From Gemmatimonadota bacterium (GTDB taxonomy: Bacteria; Gemmatimonadota; Gemmatimonadetes; Gemmatimonadales; GWC2-71-9): a stretch of 64,000 nucleotides of DNA. The first letter of the stretch is position 1, and every line of letters starts with the position of its first letter. The DNA lies in NCBI GenBank assembly GCA_003222085.1, contig QHUK01000005.1, positions 1 to 64,000 on the forward strand, in the 5' to 3' direction. The notes below the pieces were generated by a model. It did not search any database. It worked only from the letters and a program-made list of their open reading frames with translations, and was not told the DNA's origin. Shown here one piece after another: positions 1 through 10,129 of the stretch. The position numbers and the translations under genes were made by a program.

Positions 1-1
1 G

Positions 2-397
2 GCGCAGCGCCGCGGGCACGTCGCGGTATTCGCCAACTCGCTCGCCTGGACGCTCGCTGCCACCGACTGGATGAAGGTACTGGTGCGCCGTAAGCGACCC
101 GTGCTGTACACGGCGGACGCGGCGGCGGCGAAGGACGATCCCAACAGCCAGCGTTCCTTCCCGTCCGGGCACGCGTCGATCGCGTTCGCGGCGGCGACGA
201 GTTATCTCGTGATGGCCGAGCGCGAGCACCTGCCGCACCGGGGCCGCAACGCCGCGCTGCTCTATGTCGGGGCCCTCGGCGTGGCCGCCCTGCGCGTTGC
301 CGCCGGGAAGCACTTCCCGACGGACGTCCTCGGCGGGGCGGCGCTCGGCACGGGCATCGGCTGGCTGGCAGCAAAGGTGCATCCGACCGAGCCGTGA
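2..397 (+). CDS. PAP2 superfamily phosphatase (5' truncated by window edge)
   Basis: Frame open from base 2; KVLVRRKRP, SFPSGHAS and R-x-AAGKHFPTDVLGG match the three PAP2 phosphatase motifs. Confidence 0.85.
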   Translation, partial: AQRRGHVAVFANSLAWTLAATDWMKVLVRRKRPVLYTADAAAAKDDPNSQRSFPSGHASIAFAAATSYLVMAEREHLPHRGRNAALLYVGALGVAALRVAAGKHFPTDVLGGAALGTGIGWLAAKVHPTEP

Positions 398-1788
398 CGG
401 GGCTGAATCAGCTCCCGCGGGTCATGCGGCTGCGCGACGTGGTGCTGTTCAACATCAGCGCCATCGTCGGGCTCCGCTGGCTCACCACGGCCGCGAGCCA
501 GTTCGGGCTCGCGAGCCTGGGATTGTGGCTGCTCGCGATGGTGGTCTTCTTCCTGCCGTCGGCGGTGGCCGTGCGCGAGCTCGCCGCCATCGATCCCCGC
601 GCGGGCGGGATCTATCGCTGGGTGCGGCGCGCCTTCGGGCCGCTGCATGGCTTCGTGGCGGGGTGGGGCTACTGGGTCAACAACCTGTTCTACTTTCCGT
701 CGCTCCTCGTCGCCACGGCAGCCATTGCGGCGTACGCCGCCGGCCCCCGCTTCGTGCACCTCGGTGACGACAACGTATTCATTGCTCTCGTGTCGCTCAC
801 GGGGCTGTGGCTCGCGGTGGGTATGAACGTCGTGGGCCTCCGCGTGGGGAAGCGGCTGCAGAATCTGGGCGGGCACGGCACCTGGCTGCCGGGGCTCGTG
901 TTCGTGCTGCTCGCGCTCTGGTCGCTCGCGACGCACGGCAGCGCGACGCCGGTCACCGCCCGCGGCCTCCTGCCCGCGACCCTCGACCTGCAGTCCATCA
1001 ACCTGTTCGCCACGATGACGTTCGCCTTCGCGGGGCTCGAGCTGGCGCCGACGCTGGGCGATGAGATCCACGATCCGGCACGCACGTTGCGCCGCGGCAT
1101 CGCGGTGTCCGGGCTCGCGATCGTCGCCATGTACGTCCTCGGGACGGCGGCCATGCTCGTCGCGCTGCCGCAGGAGACGGTGAGCATCACGAACGGCATG
1201 CCGCAAGCGACGGCCGCCCTCGTCGAGCGACTCGGCGCGGGCTGGCTTGCCCCGGTGGCGGCGATCGTCGCCATCCTGCTGGTCCTGGGGAACCTGGGGG
1301 GCGTCGGCGCGTGGCTCGCGGGCTCGGCGCGGCTGCCGTACGTGGCGGGTGTGGATGGTGCGCTCCCCGTCGCGTTCGCTCGGATCCATCCGCGGTGGCA
1401 GACGCCGTACGTCGGGTTGCTCGTCCAAGGCGCGATTGCGACCGTCTTCGTCATCGCGAGCCTCGTCGGTACGACCGTGAAGAACGCCTATCTGGTGCTC
1501 ACGCAGACGACGCTGATCCTGTTTTTCATCCCCTATCTGTACCTGTTCCTGGCGTACCTGCGATTGCGGCGCGAGCGCAGTGTCGCCACCGCCCTCGCCG
1601 GGCTGGTCGGGTTCGCCGCCGTCCTCTTCTCCATCGTACTCGGCTTCGTCGCGCCGGCCGATGAAACGCACCCGTGGCTCTACGAAGCGAAAGTCGTCGG
1701 CGGTGTGGTCGGATTCATGCTCCTCGGTGTACTACTCGCGGGTCGCCGTGTGACACATGACACGGCCCCTCCGGCGTCGCCGGCTTAG
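394..1788 (+). CDS. APC-family amino acid permease
   Basis: 464 aa, about 12 hydrophobic segments, APC-type N-terminus; GTGA overlap with upstream stop. Confidence 0.85.
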   Translation: MTGLNQLPRVMRLRDVVLFNISAIVGLRWLTTAASQFGLASLGLWLLAMVVFFLPSAVAVRELAAIDPRAGGIYRWVRRAFGPLHGFVAGWGYWVNNLFYFPSLLVATAAIAAYAAGPRFVHLGDDNVFIALVSLTGLWLAVGMNVVGLRVGKRLQNLGGHGTWLPGLVFVLLALWSLATHGSATPVTARGLLPATLDLQSINLFATMTFAFAGLELAPTLGDEIHDPARTLRRGIAVSGLAIVAMYVLGTAAMLVALPQETVSITNGMPQATAALVERLGAGWLAPVAAIVAILLVLGNLGGVGAWLAGSARLPYVAGVDGALPVAFARIHPRWQTPYVGLLVQGAIATVFVIASLVGTTVKNAYLVLTQTTLILFFIPYLYLFLAYLRLRRERSVATALAGLVGFAAVLFSIVLGFVAPADETHPWLYEAKVVGGVVGFMLLGVLLAGRRVTHDTAPPASPA

Positions 1789-1837
1789 GGTAAATCGTCG
1801 TAACCGCCGATTCCCGCTTACGATCCGAGGGGTTTCC

Positions 1838-4129
1838 GTGACGTCCCGTTCACTGGTGCTAGTGACCGTCGTCTCCGCGCTGACCGTGCCCGGGGTAAGT
1901 CGAGCCCAGCAGGCACCTCCGCCTCGGGTCCGCCGCGAGATTCGGGGCTTCGACTTCCGCAAAGACGGCGTGTGGCGCCGCCAGGCCCGGGCGGTGCGTG
2001 CCCTGCGGGCGCGGCTCCTGTCGCGCCGGAACTTCGGCGCCCTGAATGCCCCGATGGCGGTCGCCGGGGCGCCGCTCGCCTCCGGCGCGGCTGTGTCAGG
2101 GGTGCTCCGCGTCCCGGCGCTGCTCTTCAAGTTCAAGAACACGCCCGCAGGGGAGCTCCGCACCACGACCCAGTACGACCAGGTGCTGTTCGCGGCGTCT
2201 CCCACCGGCGCCTCGGCGGGGCGTCCGTACACGTACCGCTCCTTCTACGAGCAAATGTCGAACGGCCTCCTGAGTGTGCAGGGGAAGAGCTACGGGTACG
2301 CCGCGCTCGACTCGAACGAAGTCACCTACACCGGGGTGGCGGGCACGTGCACGGGGAATCCATACAACAACACGAACTGCAACGGGCTGTTCAGCACGCA
2401 GGCCGTGGCGCGGATGCAAGCCGGCCTACGGGAAACGCTGCGCAAGCTCGACAACCAGGTCGATTGGGCGCAATACGACTTCGACGGCGACGGTTTCGTC
2501 GATCTCGTGGCCTTCATCCATCCGCCCGTCGACGGCGCCTGCGGTGGCGCGACGAACAACCACCTCTGGTCGCACCGCGACAAGCTCGTCGACGCTTTTG
2601 GCCGGGTCAGCCCGTACGCGACCCATTCTGTTAACGCCCAGGGCCAGCGCATCTGGGTCGCGGACTACATCCTCGAGAGCGGGGTGGGCGGCCTGGACGG
2701 ATGCGACAGCACGCAGATCATGCCAGTGGGAACGGTGGCGCACGAAACGGGTCACGGGTTCGGGCTGCCGGACCTGTACGACACCGACAACACGAGCGAA
2801 GGCGTGGCGGAGTGGAGCCTCATGGGCAGCGGCAACTACACGTCCCCCTTCAGCCCGTCGCGTATGGATGCCTGGTCGCTGAGCCAGCTGGGGTGGGTGA
2901 CCGTGGTGCCGCTCCGGACCGACGGCACGTTCGGCTTGGGCGCGGCACCGACGTCGGACACGGCGTTCTACCTGCCGGTTGGGGGCGCGAACCCGCGCGG
3001 GGAGTACTTCCTGTTGGAAAATCGCCAACAGGTACAATCTGACAGCGCGATGGTTCACTACCACTGCCAGGTGTGGTTCAACACGGGCTCGCCGCCTCCC
3101 TGCGGCGGTGGGCTGTTGATCTATCACGTGGACTCGGCGCAGATCGCGCAACACGGCATCGACCAGGATAACCGCGTCAACACCGCCCCGATTCACGGCC
3201 TCGAAGTCGTGCAAGCGGACGCTCGCGGCAACCTCGATGCCGACCCAAACACCGCCTGCTCCGGTGCGGCACCAACGTGCTCCGACCGCGGCGATGCCGG
3301 CGACCTCTATCCCGGACCCACCGGGAACACGGCATTCACCCCATCGACGGCGCCGGCCGCCGTGCGCAACGTGGATGGCATGCCCGCGGGCGTGGTGCTC
3401 GATCAGATCACGCAGTTGGTCCCGAACGGCACGATGCGGTTCCGCTTGAGCTACCCGGTCTGGGTGGTGCGTGCCACCGATTCGGCCGCCGTGATCCAGT
3501 TCGACGGCGTGACGTATCACCTGTTCCGCGATATCCTCACGCCGAACTCAGTGCACAGCGTGAGCGTGGCGGATACGCAGTACACGGCCGGGGGTCGCAC
3601 GCGTCAGGTCTTCGTCTCCTGGTCCGGCGGGCAGTCGCGTAGCTTCAGCTACACGGCGGGCACCACGCCGGACACCCTCACCGTGACGCTGGCCCGGTCG
3701 CAGCAGGTGCACTACTCGACGACCAGCGGCGGCACGATCTCGGGCTCTGTGCCGAGCGACACGTTCGTGACCGAGGGCGCGCGGGTCACACTCACGGCCA
3801 CCGACACGAGCGCCCTGCGGACATTCCAAGGGTGGGCGGGCGACACCGTCACGAAGAACTTGAGCATCACGCTCACGATGGGTCGACCGTACTCGGTGCG
3901 CGCGGTGTTCCTGGAGACCTTCAGCACCGCCCAGGTCGTGGCCCAATTGCTCGACGGCTCGAGCACGCTCACGCCGGCGCAGCTCGGGGACCTCGACAAG
4001 TTGGGCAACAACAGCGGCGGCTTCGATCTGGGCGATTTTCTCGCCTGGGTGCGGGCGACGGGGGCGCCGCTCACGACCGAGCAACGGACGCTCCTGAGTG
4101 CGCTCAGGCGGAAAGGAGCGTCGCGATGA
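1838..4129 (+). CDS. Secreted M6-family metalloprotease with C-terminal dockerin/EF-hand-like segment
   Basis: HETGHGFGLPDLYD zinc motif and M6 context; GTG start at 1838 gives signal peptide (MTSRSLVLVTVVSALTVPGVSRA); C-terminus LGDLDKLGNNSGGFDLGDFLAWV. Confidence 0.85.
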   Translation: MTSRSLVLVTVVSALTVPGVSRAQQAPPPRVRREIRGFDFRKDGVWRRQARAVRALRARLLSRRNFGALNAPMAVAGAPLASGAAVSGVLRVPALLFKFKNTPAGELRTTTQYDQVLFAASPTGASAGRPYTYRSFYEQMSNGLLSVQGKSYGYAALDSNEVTYTGVAGTCTGNPYNNTNCNGLFSTQAVARMQAGLRETLRKLDNQVDWAQYDFDGDGFVDLVAFIHPPVDGACGGATNNHLWSHRDKLVDAFGRVSPYATHSVNAQGQRIWVADYILESGVGGLDGCDSTQIMPVGTVAHETGHGFGLPDLYDTDNTSEGVAEWSLMGSGNYTSPFSPSRMDAWSLSQLGWVTVVPLRTDGTFGLGAAPTSDTAFYLPVGGANPRGEYFLLENRQQVQSDSAMVHYHCQVWFNTGSPPPCGGGLLIYHVDSAQIAQHGIDQDNRVNTAPIHGLEVVQADARGNLDADPNTACSGAAPTCSDRGDAGDLYPGPTGNTAFTPSTAPAAVRNVDGMPAGVVLDQITQLVPNGTMRFRLSYPVWVVRATDSAAVIQFDGVTYHLFRDILTPNSVHSVSVADTQYTAGGRTRQVFVSWSGGQSRSFSYTAGTTPDTLTVTLARSQQVHYSTTSGGTISGSVPSDTFVTEGARVTLTATDTSALRTFQGWAGDTVTKNLSITLTMGRPYSVRAVFLETFSTAQVVAQLLDGSSTLTPAQLGDLDKLGNNSGGFDLGDFLAWVRATGAPLTTEQRTLLSALRRKGASR

Positions 4130-4515
4130 AGCGGCTCAGGGGATGGCTGTTGGTCACGTTGGCACTGTGGGGAGGGGCAGGGAGCTGCAGCAGCATCGGT
4201 CCGGTAGCCGGCGTGGTTACGGTTTCGCTGACGACTCCCAACGCCGGCGCGGACGGGGCGATTCTGTTCACCGTGTCAGGGCCGCAGGCGCTCACGAGCG
4301 TCACGGCCGGTCCGGGACTTCGAGTGTTCGCGCAGCCCCTCTCGACGGTGACGCGCCTTGCCGTCACCGGAACGCTGACGAACGGTGCCGTCGTCACGAT
4401 CGGCGTCGCGGACACGCGGCACGTGGACCAGTACACCGCAACGGTTCAGGCCGTGGCGGCGTCGGACTACCAGCTGCGGTCGCCCGCGGGGTACTCCCTC
4501 ACGGTTTCGCCATAG
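4126..4515 (+). CDS. Small secreted protein, possible lipoprotein, cohesin-like fold suspected
   Basis: ATGA overlap with protease gene; signal peptide; VSLTTPNAGADGAILFTVSGP...VTGTLTNGAVVTIGV. Confidence 0.7.
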   Translation: MKRLRGWLLVTLALWGGAGSCSSIGPVAGVVTVSLTTPNAGADGAILFTVSGPQALTSVTAGPGLRVFAQPLSTVTRLAVTGTLTNGAVVTIGVADTRHVDQYTATVQAVAASDYQLRSPAGYSLTVSP

Positions 4516-5326
4516 CGTAGCACTCGCCCGGTTGCCGCACGAACGCCGGCGTGCCGTCGGGGAGCCGCAACGCCAGCAGTCCCTCCCGCCCGGCGTGCGT
4601 CGCCCACGTCGCGAAGTCCCGGACGGCGGGATGCGGCTCCGGACGGCGCACCACGTACAACGTATAGGGATTGGTGAGCGCGGTATCGGCGGCGGACAAG
4701 ATGCGAGACGCCAGCCCGCCGAGCTTCGCGTATGTCGGGAGGTCGGCGAGGGCGTAGGCCCGGCGTTCGTCGGCGAGGTGGAGCGTCGTAGCCTGGTCGG
4801 TCCCCGATTCTAAGTACCAGCGCGGCGCCGGGGTCACGCCCGTGGCGCGCCACAGGGCGAGCTCCTTGACGTGCGTGCCGGACGAGTCGCCGCGCGACAC
4901 GAACGGACCGCCTGCACTCGCGATCCGTCGGAACGCCTCCGCCGCGGTGGCGGCGGTTGCGACATGGGCGGGGTCGGCCGCCGGCCCGACGATGGCGAAG
5001 CGGCTGGCGGCAAGCGGACAGCGCAGCAGGGCGTGTCCGGGCCCGACGAGCAGTCGCTGTTCGAGCGATGGCGCGTGGGTGATGACGACGTCCAGGTCGC
5101 CGTTGGCGGCCGCCCGCAGGATCTGCCCCGACGGCGCGACCACGGTCGTGAGGGGAGGGGGGCCGGTCCAGAGCGAGTCGAGCACGGCGAGCGCGCCGGA
5201 CTGCTCGACCGTGTAGGTCGTCCCGAGCCGCAAGGGGCGCTCGCCGCTGGTACACGCGACGAGTCCCGCGCACATCACCGCCGCCCGAACCCCGCGGCGA
5301 GACGATCGGCCGGTGAGCGCACTCAC
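4499..5326 (-). CDS. Substrate-binding protein, TupA-like (tungstate/molybdate type)
   Basis: LRLGTTYTVEQSGALAVLDSLW...VSRGDSSGTHVKELALW...YLESGTDQATTLHLADERRAYALADLPTYAKL resembles TupA/PstS-like PBPs; GTG start 5326. Confidence 0.75.
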   Translation of the reverse strand: MSALTGRSSRRGVRAAVMCAGLVACTSGERPLRLGTTYTVEQSGALAVLDSLWTGPPPLTTVVAPSGQILRAAANGDLDVVITHAPSLEQRLLVGPGHALLRCPLAASRFAIVGPAADPAHVATAATAAEAFRRIASAGGPFVSRGDSSGTHVKELALWRATGVTPAPRWYLESGTDQATTLHLADERRAYALADLPTYAKLGGLASRILSAADTALTNPYTLYVVRRPEPHPAVRDFATWATHAGREGLLALRLPDGTPAFVRQPGECYAMAKP

Positions 5327-5420
5327 GCCTTGCTGGCTTCTCCGCGCACCGGTACGTTGCGCGTGATCGGTGGCACCGGGACCTTGCACGCGGGACGCCA
5401 TGACCTTCCGAAGGGATGCA

Positions 5421-7715
5421 ATGCGGACGACCCTCGTCGCGTTACTCGCGCTCGCGCTGGCTCGGTGTGGCGGAGACACCGGCCCAACGGGGTGGATTCC
5501 CCGGGACGGGACCGTCAGCGGGGTCATCACGGCGTCCGAAGCGTTCTCCCCGGGTGTGAGTCCTGTGGCAGCCGCGACGCTGGCGCACGCCGTCGTCGGT
5601 GCAAGAGTTCCGGCCCTCGCGCGGTCGAAACTTGCGAGTCGTCCGAGATGGCGCGCAACCCCGGCGTCGCAGCCGGCGGCTACGGCGAACGAGCTGATCG
5701 TGACCTTGCGACATACCGCGCTCGGTGCGCCGCGTCCGGGGTCCGCCGCCCTGGCAACGACTGCGGGCGCGCGGGCGTGGGCAAGAGCGATCCGATCGCA
5801 CCTGGCCACGACGGTGCCCGCTGGCGCCGCGGTCGTGGGTGTTTCCCCGACGATCCTCGCAGCGAAGATCCGCGTCGCGGATACCGCGCAGCGGGAGGCG
5901 ATCTCGGCGGCACTGCGCCAAGATCCCGCGATCGCCGCGGTGACGCGCAATCACCTCCTGTGGTTGGATGAGACGGCGCGTGCCTTCAGGGCGACGGCCG
6001 CCGCGGCCGCAGCCGCGGTGCGCACCATACCGAACGATCCGGCCTATCCATTTCAGGCCTGGCACTATGCCCTGATCGACCTCCCGCGCGCCTGGTCCAT
6101 CACCAAGGGGAGTTCTGCGGTGCTCGTCGCGGTGGTGGACGACGGCATCCGATTCGACCATCCGGGCATCGCCGCGAACCTGGCATCCGATGGATACGAC
6201 TTCGTCAGTTCCGCCGACTCGGTGCCGCTGTGCTCTGGTGGCATGCTCAGCAACGCGGCGGACGGCGACGGCCCCGATCCCGACCCGACGATTCCGGCGT
6301 CATACTCGCTCGACAGCACGCGGACGTGCTTCGCGCCCGACTCGCTCGGGGCCCACGGCCTGCACGTCGCGGGCACGATCGGCGCAGTCGGCAACGACGG
6401 CATCGGGGTGACCGGAGTGAATTGGAGCGTGCGAATCCGTCCGGTTCGCGCCCTCGGCGCCGCCGGATTCGGAACCTTGTACGACGTCGCGCAAGGCATT
6501 CTCTATGCGGCGGGTTTGCCGGCGGACGATGGGGCGGGGGGTACGGTGCAGGCGACCACCGGGGCCAGGATCATCAATGTGAGTCTCGGAGGCTACTTCA
6601 ACGACCCGACGCTGCACAGCGCGATCGTCAGCGCCGCAAACACGGGCGCCCTCATCGTGGCGGCAGCGGGAAACGACGCTACTTCGGCGCCGCACTATCC
6701 GTCCGCCTACCCGGAAGTCTTGGGCGTCGCCGCCGTCGGCCCCGATGGAGCTCCCACCGTGTACTCCAACTTCGGTCCTCAGGTCGGCATCCGAGCTCCG
6801 GGGGGGAACTTCGGGTTTGGCGATGCGACCGATGGGGTCTATTCCACGGTGTGGGACTTTCCGAGGGCCTCGCCCGACTACGACTTTTTCGAGGGCACGT
6901 CGATGGCGACGCCGCATGTCGCGGGCGTGGCGGCTTTGGTCTTAGCCCAGACGCCGTCGCTGACGGCGGCCGAGTTGCGGTCCCGGCTCACGAGCTACGC
7001 CACCGGCCCGCAGAGTCCGTACGGCGCTGGGCTCGTCAATGCGTATAACAGCCTGACCCAGAGCTTCGGTCCGCCCACGCAGCGGCTTGCACGTCTGTAT
7101 ACCGCGACGACGGGAGGGATTGCGCAGACCGTCCTTGCCGAAGCGGGCGGCGCCTTCACGTTCAGCCATGTGGAAGACGGGACCTACTTTCTCTACGGGG
7201 GGACCATCGACGGTGATCAGTCGTTGGGCGCTCCCGGCAGCCTGTGGGGACCCTTCGGGGAGTTGGCTATCCCGACTCCCTTGACGGTGCTGGGAGCGGG
7301 GCCGTACCGCGTCTCCTTCTCGATCGGCGTCCCGATGCAGGTCCGGCCCAACCACACGATCCAGACCGCGAGCGGGTTGGCGCTCGACGGCTACGTGCAA
7401 GCGGCCATCGTCGATTCCCGGACGCTCGACGTGTACCGGGTGCAGATCGCGCAGCCCGGGTCCTATACGTTCGAGACCTCGCCTTGGGTCGGGGCGTGCG
7501 GCTTCGCGCTCGAGGATGCGACGCAAATCGGCCTGTTCGACGCGGCGGGCACGTTCCTGACGAGCGCCAGTTTTCTCGACCCGAGACGCTACAACTTCTG
7601 CTCGCGACTCACACGGACACTCAGTCCGGGCACCTATAACGTCGCGGTCGCAGGAGTGTTCGGCGGCGGAGTATTCGGCGGCCGGTATCGACTCCAGGCG
7701 CGGGTCGGGCCGTAG
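5421..7715 (+). CDS. S8 subtilisin-like serine protease (lipoprotein/secreted)
   Basis: Catalytic Asp VVDDGIRFDHPG, His SLGAHGLHVAGTIGAVGND, Ser FEGTSMATPHVAGVAALV; lipobox-like N-terminus LALARCGGD. Confidence 0.92.
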   Translation: MRTTLVALLALALARCGGDTGPTGWIPRDGTVSGVITASEAFSPGVSPVAAATLAHAVVGARVPALARSKLASRPRWRATPASQPAATANELIVTLRHTALGAPRPGSAALATTAGARAWARAIRSHLATTVPAGAAVVGVSPTILAAKIRVADTAQREAISAALRQDPAIAAVTRNHLLWLDETARAFRATAAAAAAAVRTIPNDPAYPFQAWHYALIDLPRAWSITKGSSAVLVAVVDDGIRFDHPGIAANLASDGYDFVSSADSVPLCSGGMLSNAADGDGPDPDPTIPASYSLDSTRTCFAPDSLGAHGLHVAGTIGAVGNDGIGVTGVNWSVRIRPVRALGAAGFGTLYDVAQGILYAAGLPADDGAGGTVQATTGARIINVSLGGYFNDPTLHSAIVSAANTGALIVAAAGNDATSAPHYPSAYPEVLGVAAVGPDGAPTVYSNFGPQVGIRAPGGNFGFGDATDGVYSTVWDFPRASPDYDFFEGTSMATPHVAGVAALVLAQTPSLTAAELRSRLTSYATGPQSPYGAGLVNAYNSLTQSFGPPTQRLARLYTATTGGIAQTVLAEAGGAFTFSHVEDGTYFLYGGTIDGDQSLGAPGSLWGPFGELAIPTPLTVLGAGPYRVSFSIGVPMQVRPNHTIQTASGLALDGYVQAAIVDSRTLDVYRVQIAQPGSYTFETSPWVGACGFALEDATQIGLFDAAGTFLTSASFLDPRRYNFCSRLTRTLSPGTYNVAVAGVFGGGVFGGRYRLQARVGP

Positions 7716-7733
7716 CAGGGGGCCAGCGGTGGC

Positions 7734-8417
7734 CTACCCGCCTCCCAACCGTATGCCGGCGGCGATCGGCAGGAAGGCTGTCTTGGGAAAGTCCGAAACG
7801 GCTGCGACGTGGATGTAGCGGGCTTCCAGGAACAACTCCGCGCCTCGTATACGGTAGAGAATCCCCCCACCCAGGTTCCAGGCGACCTTGGTCTCGGAGC
7901 TGCTCGCCGTGGACCCGCCCGAGGTGACGGAGATCGTGGTGTGGTAGGCTCCAATCCCGCCGAGGACGTACGGCTGTACGCGAGAGGTCGATCCCACCGG
8001 GTATGTCAGATCCACGTTCGCGCCCACCAGCTTGGTTTCCTCGTCGCTCGGTTGGCCCACCGAGGTCGTCAGGTCGGCTTTGAGACGGTCGTTCGCGCCG
8101 TTCGTGCCGTAGGTTCCGTCCACGCGCAGCCCCACGGGCCACGCTGGCTTCGTGAACGCGACGAGGGCCACGCCCTGCCACCCCGGGGTGAACCCCTCGC
8201 CGCTCGCCGCGGCGTGATAGTCGCCGGTGGGGACTGCCATTCCCACCGCCACGCCGAACCGTGCCCGGATGCCCTGAGCCGCCGCGCTCGCCGTGAACAG
8301 GAAGCAGACGACAGCCAGAGCACCGGTTGCTCTCGTCGACCAGGACACACGCGCCTCCCAGGTGGGCGCACGAACGGGACCGGAAATAGTGCCGCGGTCG
8401 GCATTGTCCGGCAACAC
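7734..8417 (-). CDS. Outer-membrane beta-barrel protein
   Basis: Signal peptide then alternating amphipathic strands (GIRARFGVAVGMAVPTGDYHAAAS...LEARYIHVAA); true start may be about 8350. Confidence 0.65.
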   Translation of the reverse strand: MLPDNADRGTISGPVRAPTWEARVSWSTRATGALAVVCFLFTASAAAQGIRARFGVAVGMAVPTGDYHAAASGEGFTPGWQGVALVAFTKPAWPVGLRVDGTYGTNGANDRLKADLTTSVGQPSDEETKLVGANVDLTYPVGSTSRVQPYVLGGIGAYHTTISVTSGGSTASSSETKVAWNLGGGILYRIRGAELFLEARYIHVAAVSDFPKTAFLPIAAGIRLGGG

Positions 8418-8438
8418 CGCAGGGCACTGCGTACTGCC

Positions 8439-10067
8439 CTACGGCCGGAATTGCGTCAGCTTGAGCCCGTAGCTGAAATTCCCTGAGCCGCTCCCGTAGG
8501 CAGTCGTGACCGCCAAGGGGAGGCCGACGTTGGGCGAGACGCACAAGTCCATGACGACCTGGTTGCTCCGCATCACCCCGCGCAGCCCCTGCACGCCGGC
8601 GTACTGACACGTCGACTCCGTCTTGAACGAGAAGCTCCGACCCCCCCACCCCTCGCCCACTTGCCACTGGTGTCCCGTGAACATCTGTTCGTAGTCCGAG
8701 AACAGGGCAATTCCGGTCGGACCGAGCTTCGCCATCTGCGCTAGGGGGATGGCTTCGTTCGGCGCCAGTGTCGTGGTCATAGAGAACGCATCCTTGCCCA
8801 TCCGGCCCTGAATCCGCAGCTGGACGCGACCGTTTCCGGCCGGCGTCGCGTCGACCTCGTAGAACCCCGACTGCGCCTGGCCTCCGAAGTTTGCGAACGC
8901 GTCGTAGCGGAAGTGCTCCGTGCCTGTGAACGAGTACCCAGTCCACGTGAACGGTCCGGCGGCCGGACCCGTATAGAGTGCGGGGTGCACGCCGACGCCC
9001 TCCCCGGATGGGGTCGACGGGGCGGGAGCCGGATCCAGTCCCTGCTTCTGCGCGGGCGGCCCGGCGGCTGGGGCGAGCGGACAGGCGCCCACACAGTCGC
9101 CGATGTGCGCGGGGTCGCCGTTGAGCGTCCCGGTCGCGGAGCTCTCATCCGCTGAGGTGATCTTGATCTTCCCCACAGGCGTCGTCGCGCGGCGCAGCAC
9201 GCTCCCGGTCGCGGGATCTTTGATCTCCCGCCCCGGGCGCACCACGGTGTACTCGGTACCGATCCGTACCCCGCCTGCCGTCCCGACGTTGATGATCAGC
9301 TCGCTCCCGGTCACGTCGGCGACGAGCGCCGTGATCGCGGCGATGGTCTCCGGAATCTTGGGCGCCGCCGCTGCCAACGCGGTGACGAGGTCGGTCACCG
9401 CCGCTCGCGTCGCTTCGCCGAGGATCGTACTCCCGAAGTCTGAGCTGGACATGTCGAGGACGCCGCCCAACACGCCGCCGCCGCCGCCCCCTGCGCCGGC
9501 GAGCGTCAGCCCGGAGCGCTTCGACTCACCCTTCCCCTGCGCCACGGCCAGAATCTCCCCGGTCCCGATGTTCACGATCCGGGCGTCGATCGCCACGGTG
9601 GCCTTGGACGATTTCTTGCCGAGGCCGCCGAGCCCGATCCCATGGAAACCGATCTTCCCACCTCCCACGTTGAGCTTCTTGTCGTCGCGCCCGAATTGGG
9701 TGATGGACCCGATGATGATCGCGTCTACGCCGAGCAGCCGGCCGAGCTTGGCCGCGGTCGAGGCATCCGCTCGCCCCTCCTGCTGGAGATTCTGCTCGTT
9801 CAGGATGCGGTCGACCTGCGTACGCTCGATGAGTGTGTAGGTGCCGTTTTGCACCAGCTCAGTCAGAAGCATGTTGGCGATGCCCTTGCCGATGTCCACG
9901 TCCGACCCCCAGATGTCGGTCACGTAGCTGTGCACCGTGCCATAGTCGAAGTCGAGCACCGCCACCCGCCTCCGGGCGGAGGTGGTGGCAGGGGCGGGCG
10001 CCTCTTGGGCGTCCAGCGCCGGCGCCGCCAGGGCAGCGAGGCAGAAGAGCAGAGTGAGGCGTCTCAT
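8439..10067 (-). CDS. CsgG/HfaB-family protein with C-terminal extension
   Basis: RRVAVLDFDYGTV...DIGKGIANMLLTELVQNGTYTLIERTQVDRILNEQNLQQEGRADASTAAKLGRLLGVDAIIIGSITQFG is diagnostic of CsgG; ATG 10067 with signal peptide. Confidence 0.88.
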   Translation of the reverse strand: MRRLTLLFCLAALAAPALDAQEAPAPATTSARRRVAVLDFDYGTVHSYVTDIWGSDVDIGKGIANMLLTELVQNGTYTLIERTQVDRILNEQNLQQEGRADASTAAKLGRLLGVDAIIIGSITQFGRDDKKLNVGGGKIGFHGIGLGGLGKKSSKATVAIDARIVNIGTGEILAVAQGKGESKRSGLTLAGAGGGGGGVLGGVLDMSSSDFGSTILGEATRAAVTDLVTALAAAAPKIPETIAAITALVADVTGSELIINVGTAGGVRIGTEYTVVRPGREIKDPATGSVLRRATTPVGKIKITSADESSATGTLNGDPAHIGDCVGACPLAPAAGPPAQKQGLDPAPAPSTPSGEGVGVHPALYTGPAAGPFTWTGYSFTGTEHFRYDAFANFGGQAQSGFYEVDATPAGNGRVQLRIQGRMGKDAFSMTTTLAPNEAIPLAQMAKLGPTGIALFSDYEQMFTGHQWQVGEGWGGRSFSFKTESTCQYAGVQGLRGVMRSNQVVMDLCVSPNVGLPLAVTTAYGSGSGNFSYGLKLTQFRP

Positions 10068-10129
10068 GGGGCAGCTCCTTTTGCGAGTCCGAGGAATGTT
10101 CGGCACTGGAACGGGCGCCCTCACCGCCT

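Noticed and set aside
262-1671. Long antisense ORF (469 aa) opposite the APC permease
   Set aside because: High-GC shadow ORF; low-complexity Arg/Gly/His-rich translation with no recognisable motifs, whereas the plus strand encodes a clear permease
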